A stretch of 64,000 nt of DNA from Collimonas sp. OK412 (GCF_900112135.1 NZ_FOLC01000002.1:1-64000); one strand, 5' to 3'; positions 46,056 to 55,167 are shown, counted from the first letter of the stretch. Translations and numbers: made by a program. The notes: generated by a model not told the origin, from the sequence alone.

Positions 46056-47030
46056 TTACTGCAAGGTATGGCCGGGATCGTATAACCGGCTGATCGCCAG
46101 CGCCGCCGCGGCGGCGCGTGTCTCCACTCCCAGCTTGATGTAGATGTGCTCCAGGTGCTTGTTGACCGTGCGCGGACTCATGCCGAGGATCTCGGCGATA
46201 TCGCGGTTGGTCTTGCCTTTCGAGACCCATGCCAGGACGTCGGTTTCGCGCGGCGTCAGGCGGTAGGCTTCGAGCTGGGCCGGATTCGGCAGCGACAGGG
46301 ATTTTTCCTCCAGCAGCAAGGTCAGTTCGGCGCTCTGGGCGTTTTTGGAAAGATGGATGGTCAGCTCGCCGTCGTCGCCGCTGACCACCAGCGGCTGCAG
46401 CGGCTGCTGCGTCTGCCGCAGCAGCACCAGGTTTTCATTCAGCCAGAACTGCAGCTGCGGCGGCAGCTTGCGCTGCTCGCTGCGCGGGAAATATTTTTCC
46501 AGCCAGAACGAAGCCTTGCCGGTTTGCCACAGGGGCGCGCCATCGGTGCCGAGCACGATCACCGCATGGGCGGCGGCGTCGATCACATCCCTGGCTTGCG
46601 ACATCATGCGCGCCGTCTTGATATGGGCAGCGACGCGGGCGACGATTTCCAGCGGCTGGATCGGCTTGGTGACGTAGTCGATGCCGCCCACCTGGAAGCC
46701 GCGCACCACATGTTCGGTTTCGGTGAGGCCGGTCATGAACACCACCGGCACATGGGCGGCGCTGGCCAGCAGCTTGATGCGGCGGCAGGTTTCAAAACCG
46801 TCCAGCCCCGGCATGACCGCATCCAGCAGGATCAGGTCGGGCGTGATGTAGCCTAGCCGCTGGATGGCGCTGGCGCCGTCGGTCGCCACCAGCACGATAT
46901 GGCCGCTTTCGTCCAGCGCATCCGACAGCAGCGCCAGGTTGTCCGGCATGTCGTCGACGATCAGCACCACCGGGCGGCTGGCCAGCGGCCTTGGCGGCGG
47001 ATCGGCAGAGAGGGTGAGGTGATCGTCCAA
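46056..47030 (-). CDS. LuxR/NarL-type response regulator paired with the permease-kinase
   Basis: 324 residues. The receiver domain is at about 20-135, with D26/D27 and phospho-Asp D70 (LLDAVMPGLDGFE). A linker region of about 110 residues has a PAS-like look (VIDAAAHAVIVLGTDGAPLW). A LuxR helix-turn-helix ends the chain (LTPRETDVLAWVSKGKTNRDIAEILGMSPRTVNKHLEHI). It starts 18 bases after the stop of the NCS1-kinase fusion on the same strand, so it is the likely partner. Its predicted targets are the two TACGTCA dyads upstream of that operon and of urtA. Confidence 0.92.
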   Translation of the reverse strand: MDDHLTLSADPPPRPLASRPVVLIVDDMPDNLALLSDALDESGHIVLVATDGASAIQRLGYITPDLILLDAVMPGLDGFETCRRIKLLASAAHVPVVFMTGLTETEHVVRGFQVGGIDYVTKPIQPLEIVARVAAHIKTARMMSQARDVIDAAAHAVIVLGTDGAPLWQTGKASFWLEKYFPRSEQRKLPPQLQFWLNENLVLLRQTQQPLQPLVVSGDDGELTIHLSKNAQSAELTLLLEEKSLSLPNPAQLEAYRLTPRETDVLAWVSKGKTNRDIAEILGMSPRTVNKHLEHIYIKLGVETRAAAAALAISRLYDPGHTLQ

Positions 47031-47048
47031 GATATTCCTTGTTATTCG

Positions 47049-50000
47049 CTATGCGCTGTCGATGCGTTGTGCAGGCTGCTCGCCGGCGGGATGCAGCAGT
47101 GCCTGCAGGCGTGCGTTGTAGTCGTTCAGGCGAAAGCGTTTCACCAGTTCGCGCAGCTCGCCGGTAAACGGCAGGTAGACCTGGTCCTGCTGTTCTATTT
47201 CATCGAGCTTGGCGCCGATGCCCTTGATATAGCCGATGGCGCCCAGCTCCAGCAGCGCCTGCAGCTTTTCCCGGGCCGGGATCACCATGACAGTGCTGCA
47301 GGCTGCGCCGTCGCTTGCGGCCTGCGGCGCCGGATCGGAAATCCAGTCGACTTTCAGGTGCAGCCGGATTTTCGACAGCAGGTCGTTGAAAGACACCGGC
47401 TTGACCACGAAATCGTTATAGCTGAGCGGATCGATCTGTTGCGGCGTGCTCTCGAAGGCATTGGCGGAGACGATGATGATCGGCAGGCTGGCATGGCCCT
47501 GGGCCCGTATCGCGCGGCACACGGCGCCGCCGTCCATGGCCGGCATGGCGATGTCGAGCAGCACCAGGTCCGGCATGGCGCGGGCGATTTCCGCCAGGCA
47601 CGCGGCGCCGCTCGCCACCTCGCTGATGTCGAATCCCAACGGCGCCAGCATGGCGCTCAGCACGGCGCGCTGCGAGGCCTGGTCGTCGACTACCAGTATC
47701 CGTTTCCTGGGGCCGAGATAACCCGACATCTGGTCTTCCAGCTTGATCCGGCGGCGCGGCGCGCGCACCTCCGACAGGTAGATCTTCAGCTGGAAAGTGC
47801 TGCCCTTGCCGATATTGCTGCTGACCGACAGCGCGCCGCCCATGATGTGGGTCAGCATGCTGCTGATGGCCAGGCCGAGCCCGGTGCCGATGTCTTCGCG
47901 CAGGTTGGCGGCGTTGCTGCGTTCGAATGGCAGGAACACGCGGGCGATGTCTTCCGCGGCGATGCCGATGCCGCTGTCCTCGACCTCGAAATAAGTGATC
48001 TCGCGCGCATGCCGGACCCGCAGTGTGACATGGCCGGCGTCGGTAAACTTGACTGCATTGCCGAGCAGGTTGATGAGTATCTGGCGCAGCCGTTTCTGGT
48101 CGACCTGGACCACTTCGGGAATCCGGCCCAGCTTTTCAAAGCGGAACGTCAGGCCCTTTTGCTCGGCCTGCGGCGCGAACATCTGCACGATCTGGTCGAG
48201 GAATTCGTGCAGCGGCAGTTCGTCCGCCGCCAGCCGCATCTTGCCGGCCTCGATCTTGGCGATATCCAGCAAACCGTCGATCAGGCTCAGCAGATGCTCG
48301 CCGCTGCGGCGGATGACGCCGATGGCATCCCTGCGGCCTTGCGGGATGGCATGGTCGACCTGCAGGATCTGGGCGTAGCCGAGGATGCTGTTGAGCGGCG
48401 TGCGCAATTCGTGGCTCATGCCGGTGACGAAGCGGCTCTTGGCCAGGTTGGCGGCCTCTGCCGCTTCCTTGGCGCGCTGCAAGGCGGCGTCGGTCTGGTT
48501 ATGGGCGTCGATTTCCTGCAGCAGCAGGTTGGTCTGCCGCTCCGATTCTTCATGGGCGACGCTGCGGCTCTCGCTGGTCAGCACCAGCCACCAGGAGCCG
48601 ACGCCGATGAACACCAGCAGCGACGCAAACAGCTTGATGAAAATGCCCGCCATCGAATCGGGGCCGCTGCCGGAGAGGCCGGACATGCCGGCCAGCTGCT
48701 GGTAATACAGCAGCCACAGCACCACCGCCAGGCCGCCCGAGACCAGGCCGAACACGATCAGGTAGTGGCCGATGCGGGTGTTGAGCTTGAGCGTGAAACG
48801 CTCCGGCAGGAAACCGCGCAGGGTATTGAAGATCTGGTCCGGCATGCGCGAGGATTCCTTGCAGCGGTCGTTGCAGCGGGCATCCAGCGAACAGCACAAG
48901 GAACAGATGGCGCCTTGGTAAGCCGGGCAATGCGCCATGTCGGGCGTCTCGAAATGGTTGCCGCAGATGACGCATTCCAGCTGGCCGCGGTGGTTGTCGG
49001 CCAACTGGTCGTGGCGGGCGATATAGTATTTGCCCTTGGTCGCATAGGCGATCGCCGGTGCGGTCAGCAGCGCGCTGCCGAGGGCGATGAAGGGCGCCAG
49101 CGCGCGCGCCACGCTGCCGAACATGCCGGACAAGGCGAGCGCCGACAGCGCCGAGGCGATCAGCATGGCGCCGACGCCGACCGGATTGATGTCGTACAGG
49201 TGGGCGCGCTTGAATTCGATATGCGGCGGGCTCAGGCCCAGCGGCTTGTTGATGACCAGGTCCGACACCACCGCGCCGATCCAGGAGATTGCCACCAGCG
49301 CGTACAGGGCCAGCACATGTTCGAGCGCGTTGAAGACGCCGATCTCCATCAGCAGCAAGGCGATCAGCACATTGAACACCAGCCATACCACGCGGCCCGG
49401 ATGGCTGTGGGTCAGGCGCGCGAAGAAATTCGACCAGGCCAGCGAACCGGCATAGGCGTTGGTGACGTTGATCTTGATCTGCGACACCACCACCAGCAAG
49501 GTGACTGCCGCCAGCACCCAGGCCGGATCGGAAAACACATAACGGTAGGCGATCAGGTACATCTGGGTCGGCTCGACCGCCTTGCCGATCGGCACCTCGT
49601 GCTGGATCGCCAGGAACGCCAGCAGCGCGCCGCCCAGCATTTTTGCCGCGCCCAGCAAGATCCAGCCCGGCCCCGCCAGCAGCAGCGCGCTCCACCAGCG
49701 GTAGCGGTTGGCGGCGATTTTTTCAGGCAGGAAGCGCAGGAAATCGACTTGCTCGCCGATCTGCGCAATCAATGAAAAGGCGACCGTGGCGGCCGAGCCG
49801 AACAGCACCAGGTCGAAGCTGTTGCCGTTTTCGGCGCGGCCGGCGAACGTCATCAGGTTGGCTAGCGCATCGGGTTCCTTGTGCAGCACGCAGACATACG
49901 GCAGCACCAGCAGCAACAGCCACAACGGCTGGGTCCACATCTGCAGGCGGTTGATCAGCGTGATGCCGTAGGTCACCAGCGGAATTACCACCAGGGCGCA

Positions 50001-50471
50001 GATGATATAGCCGAGCACCAGCGGCAAGCCGAAATAAAGCTCGATCGCTTGCGCCATGATCGACGCCTCCACCGCAAAAAAGATGAAGGTGAAGGTGGCG
50101 TAGATCAGCGAAGTGATGGTCGAGCCGATATAGCCGAAGCCGGCGCCGCGCGTCAGCAGGTCCATGTCGACGCCGTATTTGGCGGCATAGTAGCTGATCG
50201 GCAGGCCGGTCAGGAAGAACAGGATGCTGACGCAGACAATTGCCCAGAATGCATTGGTGAAGCCGTAGCTGAGCGTGATCGTGCCGCTGATGGCTTCCAG
50301 CGCCAGGAACGAGATGGCGCCGAGCGCGGTGTTGGCCAGGCGGAATTCCGACCATTTGCGGAACGAGCGCGGCGTGAAGCGCAGGGCGTAGTCTTCCAGC
50401 GTCTCGTTGCCGACCCAGGTGTTGTAGTCGCGGCGGACCTTGACGATGCGTTGGGTGGCGGTGATTTTCAC
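47049..50471 (-). CDS. NCS1 permease - histidine kinase - receiver fusion (transporter-type sensor)
   Basis: 1140 residues. Residues 1 to about 490 look like a whole NCS1 (nucleobase-cation symporter 1) permease, with around 12 membrane segments (TYGITLINRLQMW, INVTNAYAGSLAWSNFF). Then comes a Cys-rich segment with eight Cys between 500 and 537, two more membrane segments (about 565-630), and a HisKA domain with H687 in MSHELRTP. A HATPase follows (about 795-905; GTGLGLAISS), then a receiver with D929/D930 and phospho-Asp D973, and a helical tail of about 90 residues. It probably senses an imported or bound amide or nitrogen compound and passes phosphate to its own receiver and to the regulator encoded next. 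It is divergent from urtA. Confidence 0.9.
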   Translation of the reverse strand: MKITATQRIVKVRRDYNTWVGNETLEDYALRFTPRSFRKWSEFRLANTALGAISFLALEAISGTITLSYGFTNAFWAIVCVSILFFLTGLPISYYAAKYGVDMDLLTRGAGFGYIGSTITSLIYATFTFIFFAVEASIMAQAIELYFGLPLVLGYIICALVVIPLVTYGITLINRLQMWTQPLWLLLLVLPYVCVLHKEPDALANLMTFAGRAENGNSFDLVLFGSAATVAFSLIAQIGEQVDFLRFLPEKIAANRYRWWSALLLAGPGWILLGAAKMLGGALLAFLAIQHEVPIGKAVEPTQMYLIAYRYVFSDPAWVLAAVTLLVVVSQIKINVTNAYAGSLAWSNFFARLTHSHPGRVVWLVFNVLIALLLMEIGVFNALEHVLALYALVAISWIGAVVSDLVINKPLGLSPPHIEFKRAHLYDINPVGVGAMLIASALSALALSGMFGSVARALAPFIALGSALLTAPAIAYATKGKYYIARHDQLADNHRGQLECVICGNHFETPDMAHCPAYQGAICSLCCSLDARCNDRCKESSRMPDQIFNTLRGFLPERFTLKLNTRIGHYLIVFGLVSGGLAVVLWLLYYQQLAGMSGLSGSGPDSMAGIFIKLFASLLVFIGVGSWWLVLTSESRSVAHEESERQTNLLLQEIDAHNQTDAALQRAKEAAEAANLAKSRFVTGMSHELRTPLNSILGYAQILQVDHAIPQGRRDAIGVIRRSGEHLLSLIDGLLDIAKIEAGKMRLAADELPLHEFLDQIVQMFAPQAEQKGLTFRFEKLGRIPEVVQVDQKRLRQILINLLGNAVKFTDAGHVTLRVRHAREITYFEVEDSGIGIAAEDIARVFLPFERSNAANLREDIGTGLGLAISSMLTHIMGGALSVSSNIGKGSTFQLKIYLSEVRAPRRRIKLEDQMSGYLGPRKRILVVDDQASQRAVLSAMLAPLGFDISEVASGAACLAEIARAMPDLVLLDIAMPAMDGGAVCRAIRAQGHASLPIIIVSANAFESTPQQIDPLSYNDFVVKPVSFNDLLSKIRLHLKVDWISDPAPQAASDGAACSTVMVIPAREKLQALLELGAIGYIKGIGAKLDEIEQQDQVYLPFTGELRELVKRFRLNDYNARLQALLHPAGEQPAQRIDSA

Positions 50472-50557
50472 GTTTGACGGGCGACCTTGGGCGTGGAGGA
50501 TAAAACAGCAGGCAATTCAGCTTAAGCAATTTTCGAACCAATTCAGGCCGTGTTGGA

Positions 50558-50573
50558 TACGTCATTTGACGTA
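50558..50573. promoter_or_regulatory. Inverted repeat TACGTCA-N2-TGACGTA, proximal to the permease-kinase
   Basis: A perfect 7-bp dyad with a two-base spacer, 87 bases upstream of the permease-kinase start. It is the better of two copies in this region and is the right size for a dimeric LuxR/NarL-type regulator, which is encoded in the same operon. Binding has not been shown. Confidence 0.6.
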
Positions 50574-50741
50574 TATGAAAAATTCCAAAAGGCAACTTTG
50601 TGCCAAAGCAGGGCGCGCCAGGTTGCCGATCCGACATCGGCGCCGCGCCGCGCATAGCCGCTGCTCCGGCCGGCGCACCAAGCTGATGCGCCGGCGCTGC
50701 AAGGCCGTGCGTGCCGCCGTTCGGCCGCGCGCCGCTGGGCT

Positions 50742-50757
50742 TACGTCAAACGACGTA
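50742..50757. promoter_or_regulatory. Inverted repeat TACGTCA-N2-CGACGTA, proximal to urtA
   Basis: A second copy of the dyad, with six of seven arm pairs matched, 143 bases upstream of the urtA start and 184 bases from the other copy (about 17.5 helical turns). Its presence on the urt side of the region suggests the same protein controls both operons. Confidence 0.55.
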
Positions 50758-50899
50758 TTGCTGCACCGCACCGCGAATCCTAATCTGCTTCCCGGAGCGC
50801 ACAGATCCAGACGCCGGTTTTACCGGGCTGCGAGGTCCTGGACGTTGACCTTATCCCTCGTTTTCCTTCGTCACATAACTGCCCCGAAAGGAGTACTGC

Positions 50900-52153
50900 A
50901 TGTCGCATCGTTCTGTATCCGATAAGCCATCGTTCCAGCGCCGCAAGGTGCTGCTGGGCCTGGCCGCCAGCGCCGCGCTGGCTTTGCCGGCCATGGGTTT
51001 CGCCCAGTCGCCGGCCACCGCGAAAATCAATACCACCAAGCTGGCCGTCACCGATACCGAAGTCACCGTCGGCCAGCTGCACTCGGCCACCGGCACCATG
51101 GCGATCAGCGAAACCGGTTCGATCCAGGCCGAGCGGCTGGCGATCGACCAGATCAATTCGATGGGCGGCATCCTCGGACGCAAGATCAAGATCATCCAGG
51201 AAGACGGCGCCAGCGACTGGCCGACCTTTGCCGAAAAAGCCAGGAAACTGCTGGAGAGCGATCACGTCGCCGCGGTGTTCGGCTGCTGGACTTCGGCTTC
51301 GCGCAAGGCGGTGCTGCCGGTGTTCGAGAAAGACAACGGCTTGCTGTATTACCCGACCTTCTATGAAGGCCTGGAGCAGTCCAAGAACGTTTTCTACACT
51401 GGGCAGGAAGCCACCCAGCAAGTGCTGGCCGGACTGAACTGGGTCGCCAAGGAAAAGAAAGCCAAGACCTTTTTCCTGGTCGGTTCGGATTACATCTGGC
51501 CGCGCACCTCCAACAAGATCGCCCGCAAACACATCGAGAATGTCTTGAAAGGCTCGGTGGTCGGCGAGGAGTATTACCCGCTCGGCAATACCCAGTTCGG
51601 CTCCCTGATCAACAAGATCAAGCTGAAAAAGCCGGACGTGATTTTCGCCGACGTGGTGGGCGGCAGCAATGTCGCTTTCTATAAGCAGCTCAAGGCCGCC
51701 GGCGTCACTGCCAAGACCCAGAACCTGCTGACGATTTCTGTCACGGAAGATGAAATGCTGGGCATCGGCGGCGAGAACGTTGAAGGTTTCTATTCGTCGA
51801 TGAAATATTTCCAGAGCCTGGACAATCCGAACAACAAGAAATTCGTGGCCGAATTCAAGGCCAAGTTCGGCCCCAATGCAGTCATCGGCGACGTTACCCA
51901 GGCAGCTTACCTGGGGCCATGGCTGTGGAAGGCCGCAGTCGAGAAGGCCGGCAGTTTCGATGTCGACAAAGTGGTTGCAGCATCGCCCGGGTTTGAATTG
52001 AAGAGTGCGCCGGAAGGTTACGTCAAGGTCCACGCCAATCATCACTTGTGGAGCAAGACCCGCATCGGCGAAGCGCAGAAAGACGGCCAGTTCAAGGTGA
52101 TCTATGAATCCGACCTGATCGAACCGAATCCTTTCCCCAAGGGTTACCAGTAA
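50900..52153 (+). CDS. urtA: Urea/short-chain amide ABC transporter, binding protein
   Basis: 417 residues. The N-terminus has a twin-arginine-like signal (SFQRRKVLLGLAAS, R14-R15). The mature protein is a UrtA/FmdD/AmiC-type binder: VGQLHSATGTMAISETGS, GASDWPTFAEKARKLL, AAVFGCWTSASRKAVLPV and GLLYYPTFYEGLE. It captures urea, formamide or acetamide for the permeases UrtBC. The hydrolases downstream point to amides. It is the first gene of an eight-gene operon, and a hairpin after it probably boosts its own mRNA. Confidence 0.93.
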   Translation: MSHRSVSDKPSFQRRKVLLGLAASAALALPAMGFAQSPATAKINTTKLAVTDTEVTVGQLHSATGTMAISETGSIQAERLAIDQINSMGGILGRKIKIIQEDGASDWPTFAEKARKLLESDHVAAVFGCWTSASRKAVLPVFEKDNGLLYYPTFYEGLEQSKNVFYTGQEATQQVLAGLNWVAKEKKAKTFFLVGSDYIWPRTSNKIARKHIENVLKGSVVGEEYYPLGNTQFGSLINKIKLKKPDVIFADVVGGSNVAFYKQLKAAGVTAKTQNLLTISVTEDEMLGIGGENVEGFYSSMKYFQSLDNPNNKKFVAEFKAKFGPNAVIGDVTQAAYLGPWLWKAAVEKAGSFDVDKVVAASPGFELKSAPEGYVKVHANHHLWSKTRIGEAQKDGQFKVIYESDLIEPNPFPKGYQ

Positions 52154-52165
52154 GTTTTTCCAGCC

Positions 52166-52194
52166 ACGGTCCGGCAGCTCGCCTGCCGGACCGT
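52166..52194 (+). terminator. Intercistronic hairpin after urtA
   Basis: A 12-bp stem (52166-52177 with 52183-52194; ACGGTCCGGCAG/CTGCCGGACCGT) with loop CTCGC lies 12 bases past the urtA stop. No T-run follows, so it is more likely an mRNA stabiliser or partial terminator that gives more binding protein than permease. Confidence 0.7.
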
Positions 52195-52234
52195 TCAGCC
52201 CAGCAAACCAGCTGCAACATTGCAAGGAGCCACC

Positions 52235-53152
52235 GTGGTCTCACTCTCCGAATTCGGCGCCATTTTCGCCATGCAGGGCTTCAACGGCCTGTCGGTCTTC
52301 TGCGTCCTGCTGCTGATGGCGCTGGGCCTGGCCATCATCTTCGGCCAGATGGGCGTGATCAACATGGCGCATGGCGAGTTCCTCACCATCGGCGCCTACA
52401 TTACTTACCTGCTGTCCAAGCTGACCACGCTGTATGCGCCCAGCCTGCAGCCTTATTATTTCTTTGCCGCGATCGCGCTGTCTTTCGTGACCGCCTACAT
52501 CGTCGGCTATATCACCGAGTGGCTGATGATCAGCCGCCTGTACAAGCGGCCGCTGGATACCTTGCTGGCCACCTGGGGCCTGAGCCTGGCCATGCAGCAG
52601 ACTTTCCGCTCGATCTTCGGCGCCAAGGAAGTCAGCGCCACCTTGCCGGACTGGCTGATGGGGTCGTTCAAGCCTACCGACAGCATCGACATTCCCATCA
52701 ACGGCCTGTTCATGATGGGGCTGACGGCGGTGCTGACCGGCGTCATTTTCCTGTTGCTGTTCCGCTCGCGCTGGGGCTTGCAGGTGCGCGCCACCATGCA
52801 GAACCGCCTGATGAGCGGCGCGGTCGGCATCAATACCCGCAAGGTCGACCGCAGCACCTTTGCGCTCGGCTGCGGGGTTGCCGGCATCGCCGGCGCGGCG
52901 TTCACCACCATCGGTTCCACCGGACCGACCAGCGGCTCGCTGTATATCGTCGATACCTTCCTGGTGGTGGTGTTCGGCGGCGCGCAAAGCCTGCTGGGCA
53001 CCATCGCCTCAGCGTTCTCCATCGCCCAGACCCAGTCCACGGCGGAATTTTTCCTGACCGGATCGATGGCCAAGGTGCTGACGCTGTCGGCGGTGATCCT
53101 GATTTTGCTGATGCGGCCGCAAGGCTTGTTTGCCGCAAAGATCCGTAAATAA
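52235..53152 (+). CDS. urtB: Urea/amide ABC transporter, permease UrtB
   Basis: 305 residues from GTG 52235, five bases after AAGGAG; the upstream TTG would overlap that site. It has eight to nine membrane segments and the LivH-like MALGLAIIFGQMGVINMAHGEFLTIGAY motif. The cytoplasmic loop SRWGLQVRATMQNRLMSGAVGINTRKVD contacts the ATPases. It forms half of the amide channel. Confidence 0.93.
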   Translation: MVSLSEFGAIFAMQGFNGLSVFCVLLLMALGLAIIFGQMGVINMAHGEFLTIGAYITYLLSKLTTLYAPSLQPYYFFAAIALSFVTAYIVGYITEWLMISRLYKRPLDTLLATWGLSLAMQQTFRSIFGAKEVSATLPDWLMGSFKPTDSIDIPINGLFMMGLTAVLTGVIFLLLFRSRWGLQVRATMQNRLMSGAVGINTRKVDRSTFALGCGVAGIAGAAFTTIGSTGPTSGSLYIVDTFLVVVFGGAQSLLGTIASAFSIAQTQSTAEFFLTGSMAKVLTLSAVILILLMRPQGLFAAKIRK

Positions 53153-53175
53153 CCGCTGCAATCGAAAGGCGCTTC

Positions 53176-54387
53176 ATGAATGCTGCATACGAAAAAATCC
53201 TGGGCGGAAAATCCGGCCTGCTCGGCCTGCTGATCCTGGCCGGACTGCTGCTGGTGGTGTTTCCGCTGGCTTTCGATATCTTCCGCCTGAACCTGGTCGG
53301 CAAATACCTGGCGTACGCCTTTGTCGCCGTCGGCCTGGTGCTGTGCTGGGGTTACGGCGGCATCCTCAGCCTCGGGCAAGGCGTGTTCTTCGGCCTGGGA
53401 GGTTATTGCATGGCGATGTTCCTCAAGCTGGAGGCATCCGATCCGGTCAGCACCAAGATCCAGTCGACCCCCGGCATTCCCGATTTCATGGACTGGAACC
53501 AGATCACCGAGTTGCCGCTGCTGTGGCAGCCGTTCCATTCTTTCGGATTTACCCTGCTGGCGGTGCTGCTGGTGCCGACCGTGCTGGCGCTGGTGATCGG
53601 CGCGGCGATGTTCAAGCGCCGCGTCGGCGACGTATATTTTTCCATCGTCACCCAGGCGATTGCCGCCATCCTGTCGATTCTGATCATCGGCCAGCAGGGA
53701 CTGACCGGCGGCGTCAACGGCATCACCGACCTGAAAACCCTGATGGGCTGGGACATTCGCACCGATTCGGCCAAGCTGGTCCTGTATTTCGTCAATGCCG
53801 GCCTGCTGATCGGCTGCATCCTGGCCGGGCGTTTCATCCTCGGTTCGAAACTGGGACGCTTGCTGGTGGCGATGCGCGACAAGGAGGAGCGGGTGCGTTT
53901 CTCCGGTTACGACGTCGCCAGCTTCAAGGTCTTCGTGTTCTGCGTCGCCGCCATGTTTTCCGCGATCGGCGGCGCCATGTTCACCTTGCAGGTCGGCTTC
54001 ATGTCGCCGTCGTTCGTCGGCATCGTGCCCTCCATCGAAATGGTGATCTATGCCGCGGTCGGCGGCCGCATGTCCTTGCTCGGCGCGGTGTACGGCACCT
54101 TGCTGGTGAATTTCGGCAAGACCTATTTTTCCGAATCGTTCCCTGAACTCTGGCTGTTCCTGATGGGCGGCCTGTTCATCGCGGTGGTCATGTATTTCCC
54201 GAACGGCCTGGCCGGCCTGTACCAGAGCCACGGCAAGCTGTTGCTGTCGAAACTGGCCGGAAGGAAACGCGGCCCGGTGCGCAATGCCGCGCCGCCGGCC
54301 GGCGCCAAACCGCCTGCGGCAGTGGCAGTGGTGGCGGCTGAAACGGATATCGAACTGCCGCACGGCAGCCTGGAGGCATCGAAATGA
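53176..54387 (+). CDS. urtC: Urea/amide ABC transporter, permease UrtC
   Basis: 403 residues, the LivM-type permease of the importer, with nine to ten membrane segments (YLAYAFVAVGLVLCWGYGGILSLGQGVFFGLGGY) and the coupling loop GRLLVAMRDKEERVRFSGYDVASFK. The C-terminal 60 residues are Ala/Pro-rich, as in other UrtC proteins. It overlaps urtD by ATGA. Confidence 0.93.
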   Translation: MNAAYEKILGGKSGLLGLLILAGLLLVVFPLAFDIFRLNLVGKYLAYAFVAVGLVLCWGYGGILSLGQGVFFGLGGYCMAMFLKLEASDPVSTKIQSTPGIPDFMDWNQITELPLLWQPFHSFGFTLLAVLLVPTVLALVIGAAMFKRRVGDVYFSIVTQAIAAILSILIIGQQGLTGGVNGITDLKTLMGWDIRTDSAKLVLYFVNAGLLIGCILAGRFILGSKLGRLLVAMRDKEERVRFSGYDVASFKVFVFCVAAMFSAIGGAMFTLQVGFMSPSFVGIVPSIEMVIYAAVGGRMSLLGAVYGTLLVNFGKTYFSESFPELWLFLMGGLFIAVVMYFPNGLAGLYQSHGKLLLSKLAGRKRGPVRNAAPPAGAKPPAAVAVVAAETDIELPHGSLEASK

Positions 54388-55151
54388 GCGGCAATCCTAT
54401 CGGTTTTGAGTCAAGCGACCGGCCAGTGCTGGCGATCGAAGACCTGACGGTATCCTTCGACGGCTTCAAGGCGGTGGACGGCTTGAATTTCTACGTCGAA
54501 CGCAATGAAGTGCGGGTGGTGATCGGCCCCAACGGCGCCGGCAAGACCACGGTGCTGGACCTGATCTGCGGCAAGACCCAGGCCACCGCCGGCAGCATCC
54601 AGTTCAAGAACCGCGAGCTGACCAAGATGCGTGAGCACGAAATTGTCCAGGCCGGGGTCGGCCGCAAGTTCCAGACGCCGTCCATCTACGAAAACCTGAG
54701 CGTGTTCGAGAACCTGGAAATGTCGTTTCCGCGCGGCCGCAAGGTATTCGGCGCGCTGGTGTTCAAGCGCACGGCGGAAGTGGTGGAGCGGGTCGAAGCG
54801 GTGGCCAGGGAAATTTTCCTCGATGCGCAGCTGTACCAGCAGGCCGACCTGCTGTCGCACGGCCAGAAGCAGTGGCTGGAGATCGGCATGCTGCTGATGC
54901 AGGAGCCGGAGCTGCTGATGCTGGACGAGCCGGTGGCCGGCATGAGCGTTTCCGAACGCGAGAAAACCGCCGAGCTGCTGGGACGCATCAGCAAGGGCCG
55001 TTCGGTGCTGGTGATCGAGCATGACATGGAGTTTGTCAAAAGCATCGCCCACAAAGTCACTGTGCTGCACCAGGGAAAGATACTGGCCGAAGGCAGCATG
55101 GAATCGGTGCAAGCCAATCCCAAGGTGATCGAAGTCTACCTGGGTCATTAA
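54384..55151 (+). CDS. urtD: Urea/amide ABC transporter, ATPase UrtD
   Basis: 255 residues. Walker A is GPNGAGKTT and the signature is LSHGQKQWLEIGMLLMQEPELLMLDEPVAGMS, the His/Gln form typical of UrtD. The switch is VIEHDMEF. It is one of the two ATPases driving the importer, and overlaps urtC by four bases. Confidence 0.94.
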   Translation: MSGNPIGFESSDRPVLAIEDLTVSFDGFKAVDGLNFYVERNEVRVVIGPNGAGKTTVLDLICGKTQATAGSIQFKNRELTKMREHEIVQAGVGRKFQTPSIYENLSVFENLEMSFPRGRKVFGALVFKRTAEVVERVEAVAREIFLDAQLYQQADLLSHGQKQWLEIGMLLMQEPELLMLDEPVAGMSVSEREKTAELLGRISKGRSVLVIEHDMEFVKSIAHKVTVLHQGKILAEGSMESVQANPKVIEVYLGH

Positions 55152-55167
55152 TCCATTCGGAGCGCTT

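Larger units (their letters stand above)
50472..50899. other. Divergent regulatory region between permease-kinase and urt operon
   Basis: 428 bases controlling both operons. It holds two related dyads, at 50558-50573 and 50742-50757. Between them is G+C-rich DNA with no recognisable gene; the open frames there are shadows. A TTGGCACAAAGTTGC sequence on the minus strand resembles a sigma-54 promoter, but its spacing is one base short. Confidence 0.6.

Noticed and set aside
46899-49775. 958-codon plus-strand open frame opposite the permease-kinase gene
   Set aside because: Composition is Gln/His/Arg-rich with no domain; the minus strand carries clear permease, kinase and receiver motifs over the same bases.
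50588-50609. Possible sigma-54 promoter (TTGGCACAAAGTTGC) on the minus strand before the permease-kinase gene
   Set aside because: The GG and GC elements are one base closer than the strict spacing sigma-54 needs, and no enhancer-binding regulator is encoded nearby.
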